A stretch of DNA of 64,000 nucleotides from Paralithodes platypus (GCA_032716605.1 CM064485.1:29105558-29169557), one strand, 5' to 3'; shown: positions 43,429-55,030, numbered from the stretch's first letter. Notes: generated by a model not told the origin, from the letters alone. A program made the numbers and translations.

Positions 43429-44538
43429 ATGACGATTGAGTCTCGCCCTACTTCACCGGATGCTGAGACGGCACGGGTCACCCTCACCGCTGCATGGTCG
43501 GGCGTGGCTCGGTCTGTTAAGGACCGTTTGCACCGGGTCCCCCGCTTCATGGACGGAGGGGTTCGCGCCTTGCTGACCCTTCCTCTGGTGTCTCCGCGCC
43601 CTGTGGTCACCGCTTCGCGGGTCCCTCAGTCTGGTGTGTCTCCGTTATCGGCGGACACAGCGGGGTCGATGCGGCACCACTCAGCTTCTCCACGTCGCCG
43701 GGAGTCTTCGACATATCGCTGCCCTGCTGCTTCCGACCACACGTCTCTGGGCTCGACGACTTTTCGCCCTACGATGGCGATGCTTCCCCCGGTCCGTGTT
43801 CCTGCTGGTGTTTCGGCCTTCTCCCCTGGTCGTCGTCCCGCCCATGGGCTGCTCGGGGAGATTGGGGCATCACAGGCCGCCGGACATCTACCGTCGGCTC
43901 CTCCGCCATCGTTGCCGTTGGCTCTGCTACCACCGTTACCGCCTACTCCACCTCCTAAGACGGCGGGGGCTCTGTTTGCTTCGGCCTCTCCTCTTCTTGT
44001 CCGCGATGGTCTCCCGGATTCTCCTGGCTTTGTCGGGTCTGACATTCCGTGTGGCCTGCCTTCTCCTGCTCGGGAGAGTGGACCCGTACCTCTGGCAGTG
44101 CAAGGCGCCAGGGTGGCGGTTTTCGGGTCTGGTCAGGTGGGGGCTGCCTGTGACCTCGTGGAACTGAGTGGCGGGAGCGATGCAGTGTACGATGCCGTAG
44201 TGGTTGAGGACTCGCCACAGGAGTCTTTCTCCTATATTCCGTCGCCTCGTCGGTCGCCCAGGCGTAGGAACCGTCGCCGGACCATCTCTTCATCTTCCTC
44301 GTCACCGACCGAAGACCCTGGATGGGTCCTTCCTATTCGGGCCTTCCAGGAGGCCCAGGTTAGGGCTGAGGGGGCTAACGCTGCACGGTTTGCCTCCCTG
44401 TACGGGATGCTTGCACTGGTGGCGGGAGGCTTGGAGCGTCCTCCTCCCATTCCTGCTGTGCTTCAACCTTGCGTTTTGGTTGTTCGACACTATTGCCTCC
44501 TAGGCTTGCTCTTGCTTGCCTATCTCCGGATTTACTAA
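43429..44538 (+). CDS. Element B ORF1 candidate
   Basis: 369 residues from MTIESRPTSPDAETARV, colinear with the A ORF from 24349. Differences are scattered substitutions (for example GRLPSAP versus GHLPSAP) and the frame is kept throughout, including the Pro-rich LPPLPPTPPPK and the Ser run. Shared openness in two separate insertions supports a real ancestral ORF. No recognised domain; a gag-like role is inferred only from position and composition. Confidence 0.5.
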   Translation: MTIESRPTSPDAETARVTLTAAWSGVARSVKDRLHRVPRFMDGGVRALLTLPLVSPRPVVTASRVPQSGVSPLSADTAGSMRHHSASPRRRESSTYRCPAASDHTSLGSTTFRPTMAMLPPVRVPAGVSAFSPGRRPAHGLLGEIGASQAAGHLPSAPPPSLPLALLPPLPPTPPPKTAGALFASASPLLVRDGLPDSPGFVGSDIPCGLPSPARESGPVPLAVQGARVAVFGSGQVGAACDLVELSGGSDAVYDAVVVEDSPQESFSYIPSPRRSPRRRNRRRTISSSSSSPTEDPGWVLPIRAFQEAQVRAEGANAARFASLYGMLALVAGGLERPPPIPAVLQPCVLVVRHYCLLGLLLLAYLRIY

Positions 44539-45413
44539 AACCTTCTTGCAGGGCACCAGTTTTCGTCTGCTTCCAGCTCCTGAGCCACAGTCTTACCCTC
44601 CATTGAACTCACCAATACCTTGAGTTCCTGAGCCGCAGTCTTCACCTATCTGGTCCTCACCAATACCTTGAGGTTCCTGAGGCGCGGTCTTAACCTCCTT
44701 TGCGCTCTCCTGTCCCTTGCGGTTCCTGCGACACGGTCTTACCCTACTTTGCGCTCACCAATGCCTTGCGTTCCTGAGACACCGTCTTCACCTACTTTGA
44801 CCTCACTCATACCTTGCGGTTCCTCGGGCATAGTCTTCCCTACATTGGGCTCCCCAATACCTTGAGGTTCCTGAGACACTGTCTTAACCTCCATTGTGCT
44901 CACCAATCCCTTGGGATGTCTTTTTCCTTCCATCCCCGGTGCCGCAGGTCTCTCGGACGGGCTGTCCTCAGCTCGCTCCGCCCTGGTGCGTGGATGACTC
45001 CCGCTCCTGGTCGGTCCTATGACTCGACACATTCTCTTATAAGACCGCTCCCTTTCTTACTGCAATCTGCCTGACGTCCTTCAACGGTGTCTTTGGCTTT
45101 GCTGCGCGGGTCCCTTTCGGCCTCTCCACTTCAGTTGGGAATGTTTTTCTTCCGGGCCTCTGGCGTCTGGGCTAGGGCCTCACGGGGCCCGTTCCGCCCT
45201 AGGGTGGGCTCTCTCCTCCTCTCGGTCGGGCCTCTGCTTTGCCTCTGTTCTTTACCCACGGACGCTCCCACGTCTGCTGTGATGCTAGACCATTCCGTTG
45301 GGACGCTTGGATGTACATCTCTGATGTTTTTACCCAGGGAGGCTCCCACGTCGTCTATCGTGCTAGACGATTCTTTTGGGGCTCTTGGATGTTCCTGGCC
45401 TTTCACCTTTACT

Positions 45414-45497
45414 GGAACGCCGCCATTAGGACAAGAGACTGAAACTGCACTTATGTGTGGAACACTCAGTCTTAAAATGTTATGTATGTATGTATGT
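45414..45497 (+). mobile_element. 84-bp LINE-Z 3'-end insertion in element B
   Basis: AACGCCGCCATTAGGACAAG ... TCTTAAAATGTTATGTATG matches the last 80 bp of LINE-Z (38672-38754). Element A has the uninterrupted sequence TTTACTGGTACCTACGGG at 26328-26345. An extreme 5' truncation with almost no TSD. Confidence 0.85.
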
Positions 45498-46389
45498 GTA
45501 CCTACGGGCCTCTGCCGTTTGGCTACCCTACGCCCGCTCCTCCCTGGTGCGGCGCCTCCGCTCTGGAGCGGACGATCTGCTCTGGTGCGGTGGCTGTCTT
45601 TTTATTTTCGTGGATGCTTCCACGTCAGCTGTCCTGCTAGTCTCTTCTGACGGACCTCTTGGGTGTTTTCCCTTTCACCCTTCCTGATGCCTCAAGCCTC
45701 TCCCATCCGTCTACACTACGTCTGCCCCGCCCTCGTGCGGAAATTCCCGCTCTTGGCCTGTTCTCTTCCATACTTCTTCTGACACCATCCCGGTTCCTCA
45801 CCTGTCCTATGCCGCTCTCCGCTCTGGAGCGGAGCTTACTTTCTGCTCCAGCGCGGGATTTCCGCCCCAGCGCGGAGCGGGCCGTTCGGGGCCCCCTCCA
45901 CTCTGGGTCGGTTCTCGGTGGACTTTGCCTTGCCTCTGGATGGGCCCTCCGTTGCCATCTTTCATCTTACTACTGTTGCAGTCATTCACCTTACTACTGG
46001 CTCAGTCTCGCTCCCTTGCCTCCCTAGGCTAGGTCATTTATCTTCCTACTGGCGCCATCCCGCTCCATTGCCTCCCTCGGCCTCCTGGGCCACTCCTGCA
46101 GCGTGCAACGCTCTCTGCTCTGGTGCGCAGCTTCCATTTCCGCTCCAGGGCGGCGAGGGCCCTTCCTCCTCCATTCCGCTCCTGAGCGGTTTCCGAACCG
46201 GAGTGGAGGGGACCATTCTGGACCACTCCGCTCTGGGTCGGTGCTAGGGTGCTTTGCTTTACCTCTGGATAGGGACTCCGTTGCAGTGGTTCCCGGACTT
46301 CTCTTTTTTTATCAGACTGTGCTCCCACTCTACTCTGATGGTAGGGTGGAGAAGAGGCATCTTCTCCTCTTCAGTGCCTTCACCCATTG

Positions 46390-47850
46390 GGTATTCTTCT
46401 TATCCTCTTCCATTATAAGGCTTTCCTGCCTTCCTTCTGGGGATTTGCACCTGCCCCTTGGTCTTTTCTGACCGGGGTTTTTCGGGGTTCTTGCTCTTGC
46501 TGGTTCGCCTGGTCTCTCCCTGACCCTCCGCATGGGGGGGTCACTCTTCACCCCTCGCCTCGCACAGGGGGGGGGGGGGGTTACTCACTTTCATGAAAGG
46601 TGCTCCATTTTCGAGGTGTGGTGAGCACTTTTGTGCGTCCTTCGGCCCTTGTGCCTGTTCATTTTCAGGAGTTTTTATTCCAGTATTTGTGCACCCATGA
46701 TTGTCCTGTATAGCCCTCCATTCGAAGGGTCCCCCTTTTTCGTGCTTTCCTTCCTACACAAGGGAAGGGGGTAATCTCCTGTCACGGATTTCCCGGTTTT
46801 TCACATTATTGTGCTTCCACACAATTCCTGGGCTTCCTACGTGGGACGGCAGTATCTTTTTCCTTTCCGATTGCAAGGAGGATATCACTTCCTTCCTGCG
46901 CACACCATGGGTGTGTCCGTCCTGCCATGCCCGTTGGACGTAGAGAGTGTCTCTCTCCCTTATCTCATGCTACAGCCGCGATGGTTTTCACCCTCGGAGA
47001 TATAGCTCGTGGCTCGTGGATATTGTCCTTTGTGTCTCGTCCTCCTTCCCCGGACACGGATGAGGCGAGGTCTCGCCTATGCACTATGTAGTCGGGAATT
47101 GCTCTCTATGTCAAGGACCACTTCCATTGGATTCCACACTTCGTTAGACGGAGGGGTACGCGCCATGCGTCCTCTTCCCTCTGCTGTCTCCGTGGCGCCA
47201 GGCCGCCTTTCCTCCTGTGCCTCGTTCGGGCGTCCTCGCGGTTTCCGAGGACGCCGAAACGACGGTGTGACGTCGCTCTCCTTCCCCATCTCGCCGACGA
47301 TTCCCGCCTCCTACGTCCGGTTCATGCCATACATGTGGCTCTGGACGAGGCTCGGGGCCCGTCACACTGCGTGCGTCCTCCCTGCCCGGGCCTGCCGCCC
47401 TATGGACGGATGCTCTGTCGAATGGACAGAGCGCCCGGGTGGTCTGGTCTTCCCGACACACCGTGTACGACGACCTAGTGGCCTCCTGGAGTGTTCCACA
47501 GGTGGCCTGGTTCGCCTCCTGCGAGGCGACCGGGTTGCCTGTGTTCCTGTACCGCTGGATTACTCCTCCGGCGGAGGTACCGGTCGCGTTCGGCACGGAC
47601 TGGCGCTGGTGGCGGTCGGTTTATGTGTGTTCCGCCAACCGCCGCCCTTTTTGATGTGCAGAGTCCTCCACAGGCCGAGAGGGTACCAGTGCTTCGTTTG
47701 GTTGTCGCGCCCATCCGGCCGGCCCAAGCCTGGTCCGCTCGGCTGAAGCGGTGGTACCCGGGTCCAGTTCCCCTAGCGGTCTCCGATTTCCACTTGGTAT
47801 CGATTGGTGTCCTAGGGACCTCGTTCGCCTTCACATCGTGGATGTTGTGA
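46390..47850 (+). pseudogene. Element B second module
   Basis: Colinear with A 27230-28690: a G tract at 46567-46580, then SRPPSPDTDEARSRL-type reading with a stop, then the PPTAALFDVQSPPQAERV frame. A 245-codon frame is open at 47009-47746, but its product is Arg/Pro/Gly-rich and unlike any family I know. Confidence 0.4.
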
Positions 47851-47860
47851 AGCAGGGTGG

Positions 47861-48835
47861 TTGCCTAAGTTTCGTCGTTCTTTGAATGTCAAATCCTCTC
47901 CCCTGGATTCATTTTACATGGCTGCCTTACGGTTCTCCCTGACACGGTTTTCCTTCTTGGTTTCCTACCCATCACGGACGCGCCCATCGGTGGCGTTCGT
48001 GTTTCACTACCTCCATTGGTTCATCTTGAGAAGCGTCCCAACATCTGCACCGCTCTTCCGACCCGCCTGTCGGCCATTCGGGTACCGTTTGAGCCTTTCA
48101 CGGGGTTGGTCGTTCCTCCCTAGGACTTGGGTTCTTTTTGCGATCCTGATTTATGCTTCGTCCGCCACCGCGTCAGCTTCCTCCTCAGTGGTTTCTGGCG
48201 GTGGCTCTCGAACTGCTCTCGTCTGCCTCTTACGCTCATTGCCCCGCGCCTGCACACTTCCGTGACATGACATTGTTCTTTATGGCTTTGGCGACAGGTG
48301 AAGGAGTCCCCGGAGATGACTGCCAGGTCTAGGGTCCGACATTCCTTACATCGTTCTCCCGTCCTTGAGTCAGTTACTTTGGCTCCGTCTGTTCGTTTGG
48401 TTGCTACGACCGTACGCGCCATTCCCGTTTTTATGCTTTTCCTGTACCGGCTTTCAAACATGATAGGGTTCATCATCCGTTATGCCCGGTTCAAACCCTG
48501 CATCCGTATGTGTACTCGACCAGGCCAGTGTCAGGGTTGCCTTTACGGGTGGCGCCTCCGACCTGTCGGAGACTGGGTCGACGTGCTGTGGGACTTCGCC
48601 TGTGTCGGTAGTTTCGGGCCAGTAACCTTTCCGTTCTGGACGCAGCTCAGGTTGTCCATTCGTACGCTGCTACGTTCAGATTTTACATAATCTTTCTTGA
48701 CCGAACGTTGCCGACACAGGGCTTTGGTCTTCCCCCACCACGTTTGTCTCCTCCTCTCTGGCCATGTCCACAGGCAGGCCGGGATGTCCTTGTAGTGCGT
48801 TGGGCCAGCAGGTTCCCTCAGGGTCTACCTGCAGC
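47861..48835 (+). pseudogene. Element B tyrosine recombinase, decayed
   Basis: Same blocks as in A: RPNICTALP-like segment near 48030, HFRDMTLFFMALATG near 48262, SVTLAPSVRLVATTV near 48370 and CPVQTLHPYVY-like segment near 48490, in shifting frames. Shared frameshifts with A suggest decay before A and B separated, or an intron-containing gene. Catalytic residues cannot be assigned with certainty. Confidence 0.5.
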
Positions 48836-49398
48836 GTTTCTTCTGTCTCTTATCCTTCTCCCTTCTTGTTCTTCTTTTATTGGGGAAAGGGGGGGGGGTA
48901 TTGCACTATACCCATACTTGCACCTAAATTAAAGGATTAATGCCTAGGTTAAGATTTTGATATAATTTCTCGTCTTAAAGTATACTACGTTCTGTTGGTA
49001 GGTCTTGGCCTCATACCACTGAACTTTTCTCATGGCTTTCAGTGCTGGTCACTGTGTCTGCTCATGTCTTTTCTCGTCGCCCCCTGTACGGTCCTCCTCT
49101 TCGACGTATGTCAGTCTTTACTCGTTACATTCTGGGTCTTCCTGCCTTCGTCCGGAAGAAGGGGTGGGGGGAGCATCCTGGACTTCATATTTTATGATGA
49201 AATGCAGCATTCTTTGTCTTAGGTTAGTTATCCCATGGCATCAGACTTGACTGTACTTGACCTCTCTTGATATGCACCTGTCAGTACACTCTTTCTATAA
49301 ACTCTCTTGTTTAAGTCGGTCTTTCCATGGTCCTGATATTTCCTAAGGGCTAAAGTTTGTGTTTTCAGCTTGTATGTCCGCCTCCAATTTGGTACTCT

Positions 49399-49505
49399 AG
49401 CTCTACGTTGGAACGTAGAGGCTACTACTAAATTGGGAGGTTTAACGACCCTCCCAATACCAAATGAGGTAAACCTCCTATTTGGTCGTAGCCTCGGAGT
49501 ATCCA
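49399..49505 (+). repeat. Element B internal complementary region
   Basis: AGCTCTACGTTGGAACGTAG through ACTACTAAA is the inverse of the first 34 bp of B. It is joined to TTGGGAGGTTTAACGACCCT ... CTCGGAGTATCC, the inverse of B's right end. Confidence 0.9.
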
Positions 49506-49555
49506 ACGTCATAGTACCCCTGCCCATCCAATCTTCTCTCTTGTAACTTGATACC

Positions 49556-49907
49556 GGGAATGCCCAATAAACCCTGTCGGGTAGTGGGGTGGATCCGTGA
49601 AGACGGCTGAAGGAGCCAGAGAGGATGGCCTAAAATCCTGTAATTTTCTCTTCTTTCTCATCAATATTTTCTTATTTTCCTTTTCAAATAGTGGCCTCCA
49701 AAGTATGTACAACGTACCTAGTAGAGAGAGTAAGGTGCTACTCTAGATGTTATCGTTTTATCGCGCTAGTGATTTCGATAATTGCCCGCTCTAGAGCGGA
49801 GCAAAATTATACGATAAGTATATAGCTCTACGTTGGATACTCCGAGGCTACGACCAAATAGGAGGTTTACCTCATTTGGTATTGGGAGGGTCGTTAAACC
49901 TCCCAAT
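49556..49907 (-). repeat. Element B right inverted terminal repeat
   Basis: Inverse of 40742-41007 plus about 80 bp of unique right terminus ending CCTCCCAAT. CCGCTCTAGAGCGG is at about 49787. Confidence 0.9.
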
Positions 49908-50275
49908 TTTGGATAATTCTGGATATATAATACAGTATATATAAATTAGGAGAGGCATATATCTTGTCCAAATTTTGTTTTATCTGCCGAAAGAAACACC
50001 AACAAATATGTTATACCTATAAAAATGCTCAAATTCATAAAAGTGTATATGCAGTGATATAGTATACATACCTATATATTTTCACTAGGCCTAGTTAATT
50101 TTCGAGTTATTGATTAGACAGCATTGGTTATTTGTCCTGCTCAATATTTTCTAAGAGTGAGCTCAATGCCTAACGAGAACAGATCCAAACAGAATATATG
50201 TTAAACATTGTATATATCCCCCTCATATACTGATTATACAGGCCTAAAAGTATTGACTGTGCATTTTCCACTTAA

Positions 50276-50755
50276 CCCTCCAGCCCCGGCTATGTATTAT
50301 ATATATATTCTCCGAAAACCGGGAGTTTTGGCCGAAAAACGTCTAGCCTAGGCTACCGTATCTTTGTTATTCTGACTGCTTCCGCATTCCCGCACATCCC
50401 CAAGCGTAGATGTGTTTCGTACCTGTAGAATGGCGTTAATTAGAGCTCTCTAAGTCAACTGGTTCAGTTGTGATGATGATTTCATTGGAGATAACTTTAT
50501 GGCAAAAACAGCCACTTTACACTACTTTTCGATACTTAACAACAACATACAGGCACACACGAACAAGCGACGCTCTCCTTCTTGTGGCCGGAGATGCGAG
50601 GCGTCGGTCCAGCCGGCTGTTGTTTACATGCGTCGGACCGACGCCTCGCACACCAAGCTCACAGGCTTTCAACCACTGGGCGTTAAAAGAGCCCTTCCGG
50701 GCAGCTCTGGTATGCTTTTTTATGGGCGTTCAAGAGCCCTTCCGGGAACCAAGGG
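50276..50755 (-). mobile_element. piggyBac-type MITE (P-MITE copy 3)
   Basis: TTAA at 50272-50275 and 50756-50759. Reverse orientation relative to copies 1 and 2: CCCTCCAGCCCCGGC at the left, GCCCTTCCGGGAACCAAGGG at the right. Lies in the right part of the mariner-like element. Confidence 0.85.
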
Positions 50756-51315
50756 TTAAACATCGGACAGGAATAAGCAGCAATAATAAAATATTCATAA
50801 AAAATAGTAGGAGCCGAAAAATGAATGAAATAAGGCCACGAACGTACGTCCGAAGTTCTCCTCCATTTGTCCGGAGTTATCCCAGCTTTCTTGGCAATAA
50901 TTTTCCATAAGAAATCACCTATGTCCGAAGTTATCCATACATGTCCGAAGTTTTCAACTTTTCAAGCAAACTTCGGACATCATTTAGGATAAGGATAGCC
51001 CTCTTATTATGGGGGATAATTTTAGGAGGCTTCCTGGATTACGGCGCACTATCACCATACATCACTTGACCTAGTTAAATCTCTATAATGTGTTTACACT
51101 CAGGAGCAATTGTTAAAAAACCTCGAAAAATTTCCGAAGTTACCCCATTTTACGGTACCTCATCATACCTTCCTGTTAACCTAAGACGTGCGCATGGGGG
51201 GTATGAGACACCACACGCCTGTGCGCACGTATTTGAGCTGTTCCCATCACTAACATCGTTATTTTACCATAAATAGCATTAATACTTATCCATATGCGCC
51301 TATTTTAGGTTGATT

Positions 51316-51665
51316 ATTGGGAGGTTTGTCGTTCTCCCAATACCAAAGAAGGAAAACCTTCTATTTGGTAGGTAGCCTCGGAGTATCCAACGTAGAGCTA
51401 TATACCTATCGTATAATTCCGTTCCGCTCTGGAGCGGACAATTATCGTAATCACTAGCGCGATTAAATCGATAACATCTAGAGTAGCACCTTACTCTCTC
51501 TACTAGGTACGTTGTACACACTCTTGAGGCTACTATTTTAAAGGAAATGAAAATATTGATGAGAAAGAAAAGAGAAAACTGCAGAACATTGTCCATCCTA
51601 TCTGGCTACTTAAGCCGTTGTCACGGGTCCACCGCACAACCCGACCGGGTTCATTAGACATCCAG
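51316..51665 (+). repeat. Element C right inverted terminal repeat
   Basis: ATTGGGAGGTTTGTCGTTCT start, then about 285 bp that are the inverse of 62619-62880, with CCGCTCTGGAGCGG at about 51423. Confidence 0.9.
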
Positions 51666-51732
51666 GTATCAAGTTAATTAGACAAGATTGGATGGGCAGG
51701 GGTACGGCGTGAGGGCGGGATACTATGACGTT

Positions 51733-51837
51733 GGATACTCCGAGGCTACCTACCATATAGAAGGTTTTCCTTCTTTGGTATTGGGAGTGTCAAACCTCCC
51801 AATTTAGTAGTAGCCTCTACGTCTCCAACGTAGAGCT
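51733..51837 (-). repeat. Element C internal complementary region
   Basis: GGATACTCCGAGGCTACC ... CCTTCTTTGGTATTGGGAG inverts C's right end. It is joined to TTTAGTAGTAGCCTCTACGT then CTCCAACGTAGAGCT, which inverts C's left end, including the C-specific GTCTCC where A/B have GTTCC. Confidence 0.9.
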
Positions 51838-52089
51838 AGAGTAACAAATCAGAGGCGGACATCCAAGCAAAAAAACACAAACTTAGCCCTTAGGAAATAT
51901 CAGGACCATGGAAAGACTGACTTAAACAAGAGAGTTTATATAAAGAGCGTACAGACAGGTGCATATCAAGAGAGGTCAAGTACAGTCAAGTCTTATTCCA
52001 TGAGATAACTTAGCCTAAGACAAAGAATGATGCATTTCATAATGATGAATATAAAGTCCAGGATGCCCCCCCCCCCCCCCCTCTGAACC

Positions 52090-53370
52090 TGGAAGCAGGG
52101 AACCTGCAGGCCCAATGCACTACAAGGACGCCCCAGTCTGTCGGTGGACAACGACAGAGAGGAGGAGACAAACGTGGTGGGGGAAGACCAAAGCCCTGTG
52201 TCGGCAAAGTCCGGGCGAGAAAAAGCAAGTAAAACCTGAATGGAGCAGCGTACGAACGGACGGCATGAGCTGTGCCCTGAACGTACGGGTTACCGGCCCG
52301 AAGAACCCGACACAGGTGAAGTCCCACAGCACGGCGATCAAGCCTCCTATCGGACGTAGGCGCCACCCGTAATGTCTACCACGACACTGGCCTGGCCGAG
52401 TACACATACGGATGCAGGGTTTGAACCGGGCAGAACGGACGATGAACCCTACCACGTGTGGAAGCCGGTACAGGAAGGGCCGAAAAACGGGAGTGTCGCG
52501 TACGGTTGTAGCCACAAAACGAACAGACGGAGCCAAAGTAACTGACCCAAGGACGGGAGAAAACGGAAGCAAGGCCGGGTCTTAGACATGGCAGCCATCT
52601 CCGAGACGCCGTCACCCGCCGCCAAAGCCAGAAGGAACAGTGTCACGGCATGGAAGTGTCCAGGCGCGGGGTAAATAGTGTAAGAGGCAGACGAGAGCCT
52701 CCGCCAGAGACCACTGAGAAGGAATCTGACGCAGGGTATGCCTAAGTCCAAAGCAGGCCCGCATGAGGAAATCCAACGCCCTGTGAGGAACGACCAACCC
52801 CGTGAATGACTCAAACGGGACCCAAATGGCCAACAGGCGGGTCCTAAGCGCGGTGCATATGTTGGGACGCATCTCAAAAATAACCAAATGAGGTAGGGAA
52901 ACACGAACGCCACCGACAGGCGCGTCCGTGACGTGTTGGTCATCCCAGAAGGAAAACCGTGCCAGTGAGAGACGGAAGTCCGCCACTGAGAATGTGGCCA
53001 GTGGAGAGGATTTTACAGTCAAAGAACGACTAAATGCCGGCAGCCACCCTGCCTCACAAACATCCACGACGTGAAGGCCAACGAGGGCCCGAGGCCACCA
53101 ATCGATCCCAAGTGGAAATCGGGGAACGATAGGGGAACAGGACTCGGGCGCCACCGCCACAGCTGAGCGGACCAGGCGTGTGCCGGCCAGATGGAAGTGA
53201 ACAACCAAACAAAGTTCATATACCCACTCAGCCTGCGGAGGACTTTGCACATCAAAAAGGGCGTCGGGTGGCGGAAACACATCGAATACGGTGTGTTGGA
53301 AAGAACAAACTACCCGGGTGCTCTGTCCCATCGACAGAGCAACCGCCCATAGGTCGGCAGGGTACACGCA
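52090..53370 (-). pseudogene. Element C tyrosine recombinase, best preserved copy
   Basis: Minus strand. A 251-codon frame (53367 to 52612) reads DLWAVALSMGQSTRVV, then RPNICTALRTRLLAIWVPFE, ALDFLMRACFGLRHTLRQIP, SQWSLAEALVCLL. The neighbouring frame gives HAVTLFLLALAAGDGVSEMA with AMSKTRPCFRFLP (expected place of the first catalytic Arg region), and a third gives SVTLAPSVRFVATTV and FKPCIRMC. The C-terminal box is only partly visible (VRTLLHSGF, ALVFPHHVCLL). At least two frameshifts. Assignment to DIRS/Ngaro-like recombinases is inferred from LALAAG...SE and CPV-type motifs plus the element architecture. Confidence 0.55.
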
Positions 53371-53399
53371 GTGCGACGGCGGAAAGGAGTGCGTGGCAA

Positions 53400-55030
53400 A
53401 AGAGGTACCCCGCCAGGTCCTGAAGAACGAAAAGACTACGCAGTCACCCGACTCAGGGTGACAGGCGTGCTCGACCTGTCCCAGTCAAGGCCCGCCCACA
53501 GCACATCGGGCCCACAGGCAGGACTCGGGAACGGCGACAAGGAAGCCGAACCGAGGAACGAGGAGGGACAAGGAGAGCGGCGTGCACACAGTGTGCGGGA
53601 GAGTTCGCGGAGAAGAGCCCATCCACCAAGGAAAAGAGGAGCGGAAGACCCTGAGTGAACAGGGGAGGCAAGGCCAGTCCGACGAGTCGGAAAGACACGA
53701 GGGGCGACCGAAGGGTAAACCGCCGAATGTGACATAATGAGAGTCATCAATACGAGGCACGACAGGTCGACCACCGGTCACAACACCTCGCTGTCCGTCA
53801 CGGAGACCAGAAAGACATGCGACAGGAAGTCCCGCTGGTGAGGCGAGACTACCCGAGTAATCCCATGGACAGAATAACAGAGGCGACGTCTGGGGAGACA
53901 GGCCGAGGTCACGCAGGTCGCCGGAGCGGAAACGTGGACCGGCACCCCGAGGACAGACTCCGCCGTATTACCCGGCGTGCCCACGAACGGCGAAGCGAAA
54001 CCGAGAGTGGGGATGCAAGAGCCGGTAGGGGCCCCGAGTCTGGCGGCCTCGTGACGAGCCGGCCTGCCGACCCCAACGAAGAGGAAGCGGTTGAGGAGGG
54101 TCGGGACATCCCAGGCAGACGGGGAGCGAAGAGCCCCGCAGCAGCAAAGAGGGAAGACCCCTGCCATGCAGGAGCAGAGAAGAGCCCCTCCGGAGGGAGC
54201 ACAGAAAACAACAGCGACGTGCTGACCTCAGCCGGCGCCAGTGTACAAAAGGAAAACCACAGAGACTGGCGACAACGCGCAGCCTCATGGAAGGGGCACT
54301 GCAGGAAGCCGACGGAGGCGAGCCGCAGTTGCAGACGCCCGAATCGGGCCCCCACCCTTTCCGAGCACCCGAGTCGGTGGAGCTACAAGAAGCCTGAGGG
54401 GAAGCCGAGCTAGGTGCAGACGCTCGAAGAGGGTGGAGTGCATGCGAGCAGTGCGCCGCCAGGGCTTGGGAACACGTTCCAGGGCACCCTTCTCTGGTGG
54501 CGTGAAGGAACGTGGCACACGGTCAGAAAGATAACGTAGGGGCAAAGAACCAGGCCCAAAATGGAGGTGAAACCCCGGATGAAGGCATGACGAGGCGCGA
54601 CATGGAGGAGCAGCCAACAGGAGGGAGTGGGGAAGAACCCATCTCCGACCGAACCCCGAAGTCGACGCCCTCCGTCAGCCACAAGGAACAGTAAAAGAGA
54701 AACTATGGAAAGACACAACTGAAACTCATACGACGCCGACAGAGAGGGCGCGTCGACATGTACGTCGCGTTGAGCAAAGGCTTCGAGCTGTACCTGCCAA
54801 CTCGCAGGCACCGGGCGCACTCCTTGTGCATGTGTAAGAGCTCGTTCCGGGAGGGATGCCGCCACGTGCCCCCACGATGACGGCTTCCCGTAAAGGGAAG
54901 GGAAGCGACGTCCGTTAGGGACCGGAAACGTCCCGAGGGACGGAACGTGGACAGGCCGACCAACCAGCCCCAGGCGACACGCAGGGAGCATGACTAAAGA
55001 AGTCGATGCCGCCTGGGAGCGAGTGGGAGG
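53400..55030 (-). other. Element C segment upstream of the recombinase, no counterpart recognised in A/B
   Basis: GC-rich with long but conflicting open frames on both strands. The minus frame 54410-55054 (includes ERALTHAQGVRPVPASW and LFLVADGGRRLRGS) and 53909-54355 show no convincing RT or RNase H blocks. By position this is where a DIRS element would carry RT/RNase H, so it deserves a profile search. Confidence 0.35.

Larger units (their letters stand above)
40708..49907 (+). mobile_element. Tyrosine-recombinase element B (close relative of A)
   Basis: 9.2 kb with the same order as A: left ITR, palindrome array, ORF1, minisatellite, palindrome array 2, second module, recombinase, internal complementary region, right ITR. 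It lacks the S1 insertion of A and carries an 84-bp LINE-Z tail that A lacks. Flanks share nothing with A's flanks, and no TSD is visible at the TATGTA/TTTAG and CCCAAT/TTTGG junctions. Confidence 0.75.
40151..51155. mobile_element. mariner-like element enclosing element B
   Basis: TIRs CCGTAAAGTGGGGTAACTTC and, reverse complemented from 51155, CCGTAAAATGGGGTAACTTC, with TA on both sides (40149-40150, 51156-51157). The interior repeats ACTTCGGACAT and GTCCGAAGTT phrases near both ends. Without element B and P-MITE copy 3 it is about 1.3 kb. No transposase ORF seen, so it is non-autonomous or decayed. TA duplication places it in the Tc1/mariner superfamily. Confidence 0.7.

Noticed and set aside
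21066..49907. A and B as a segmental duplication of host DNA
   Set aside because: Homology starts and stops exactly at the terminal repeats and the flanks are unrelated, so two transpositions fit better.
53817..54413. 198-codon plus-strand frame as a separate gene in element C
   Set aside because: It is antisense to the element, Arg/Gly/Ser-rich and without recognisable domains; the GC-rich composition opens several frames here.
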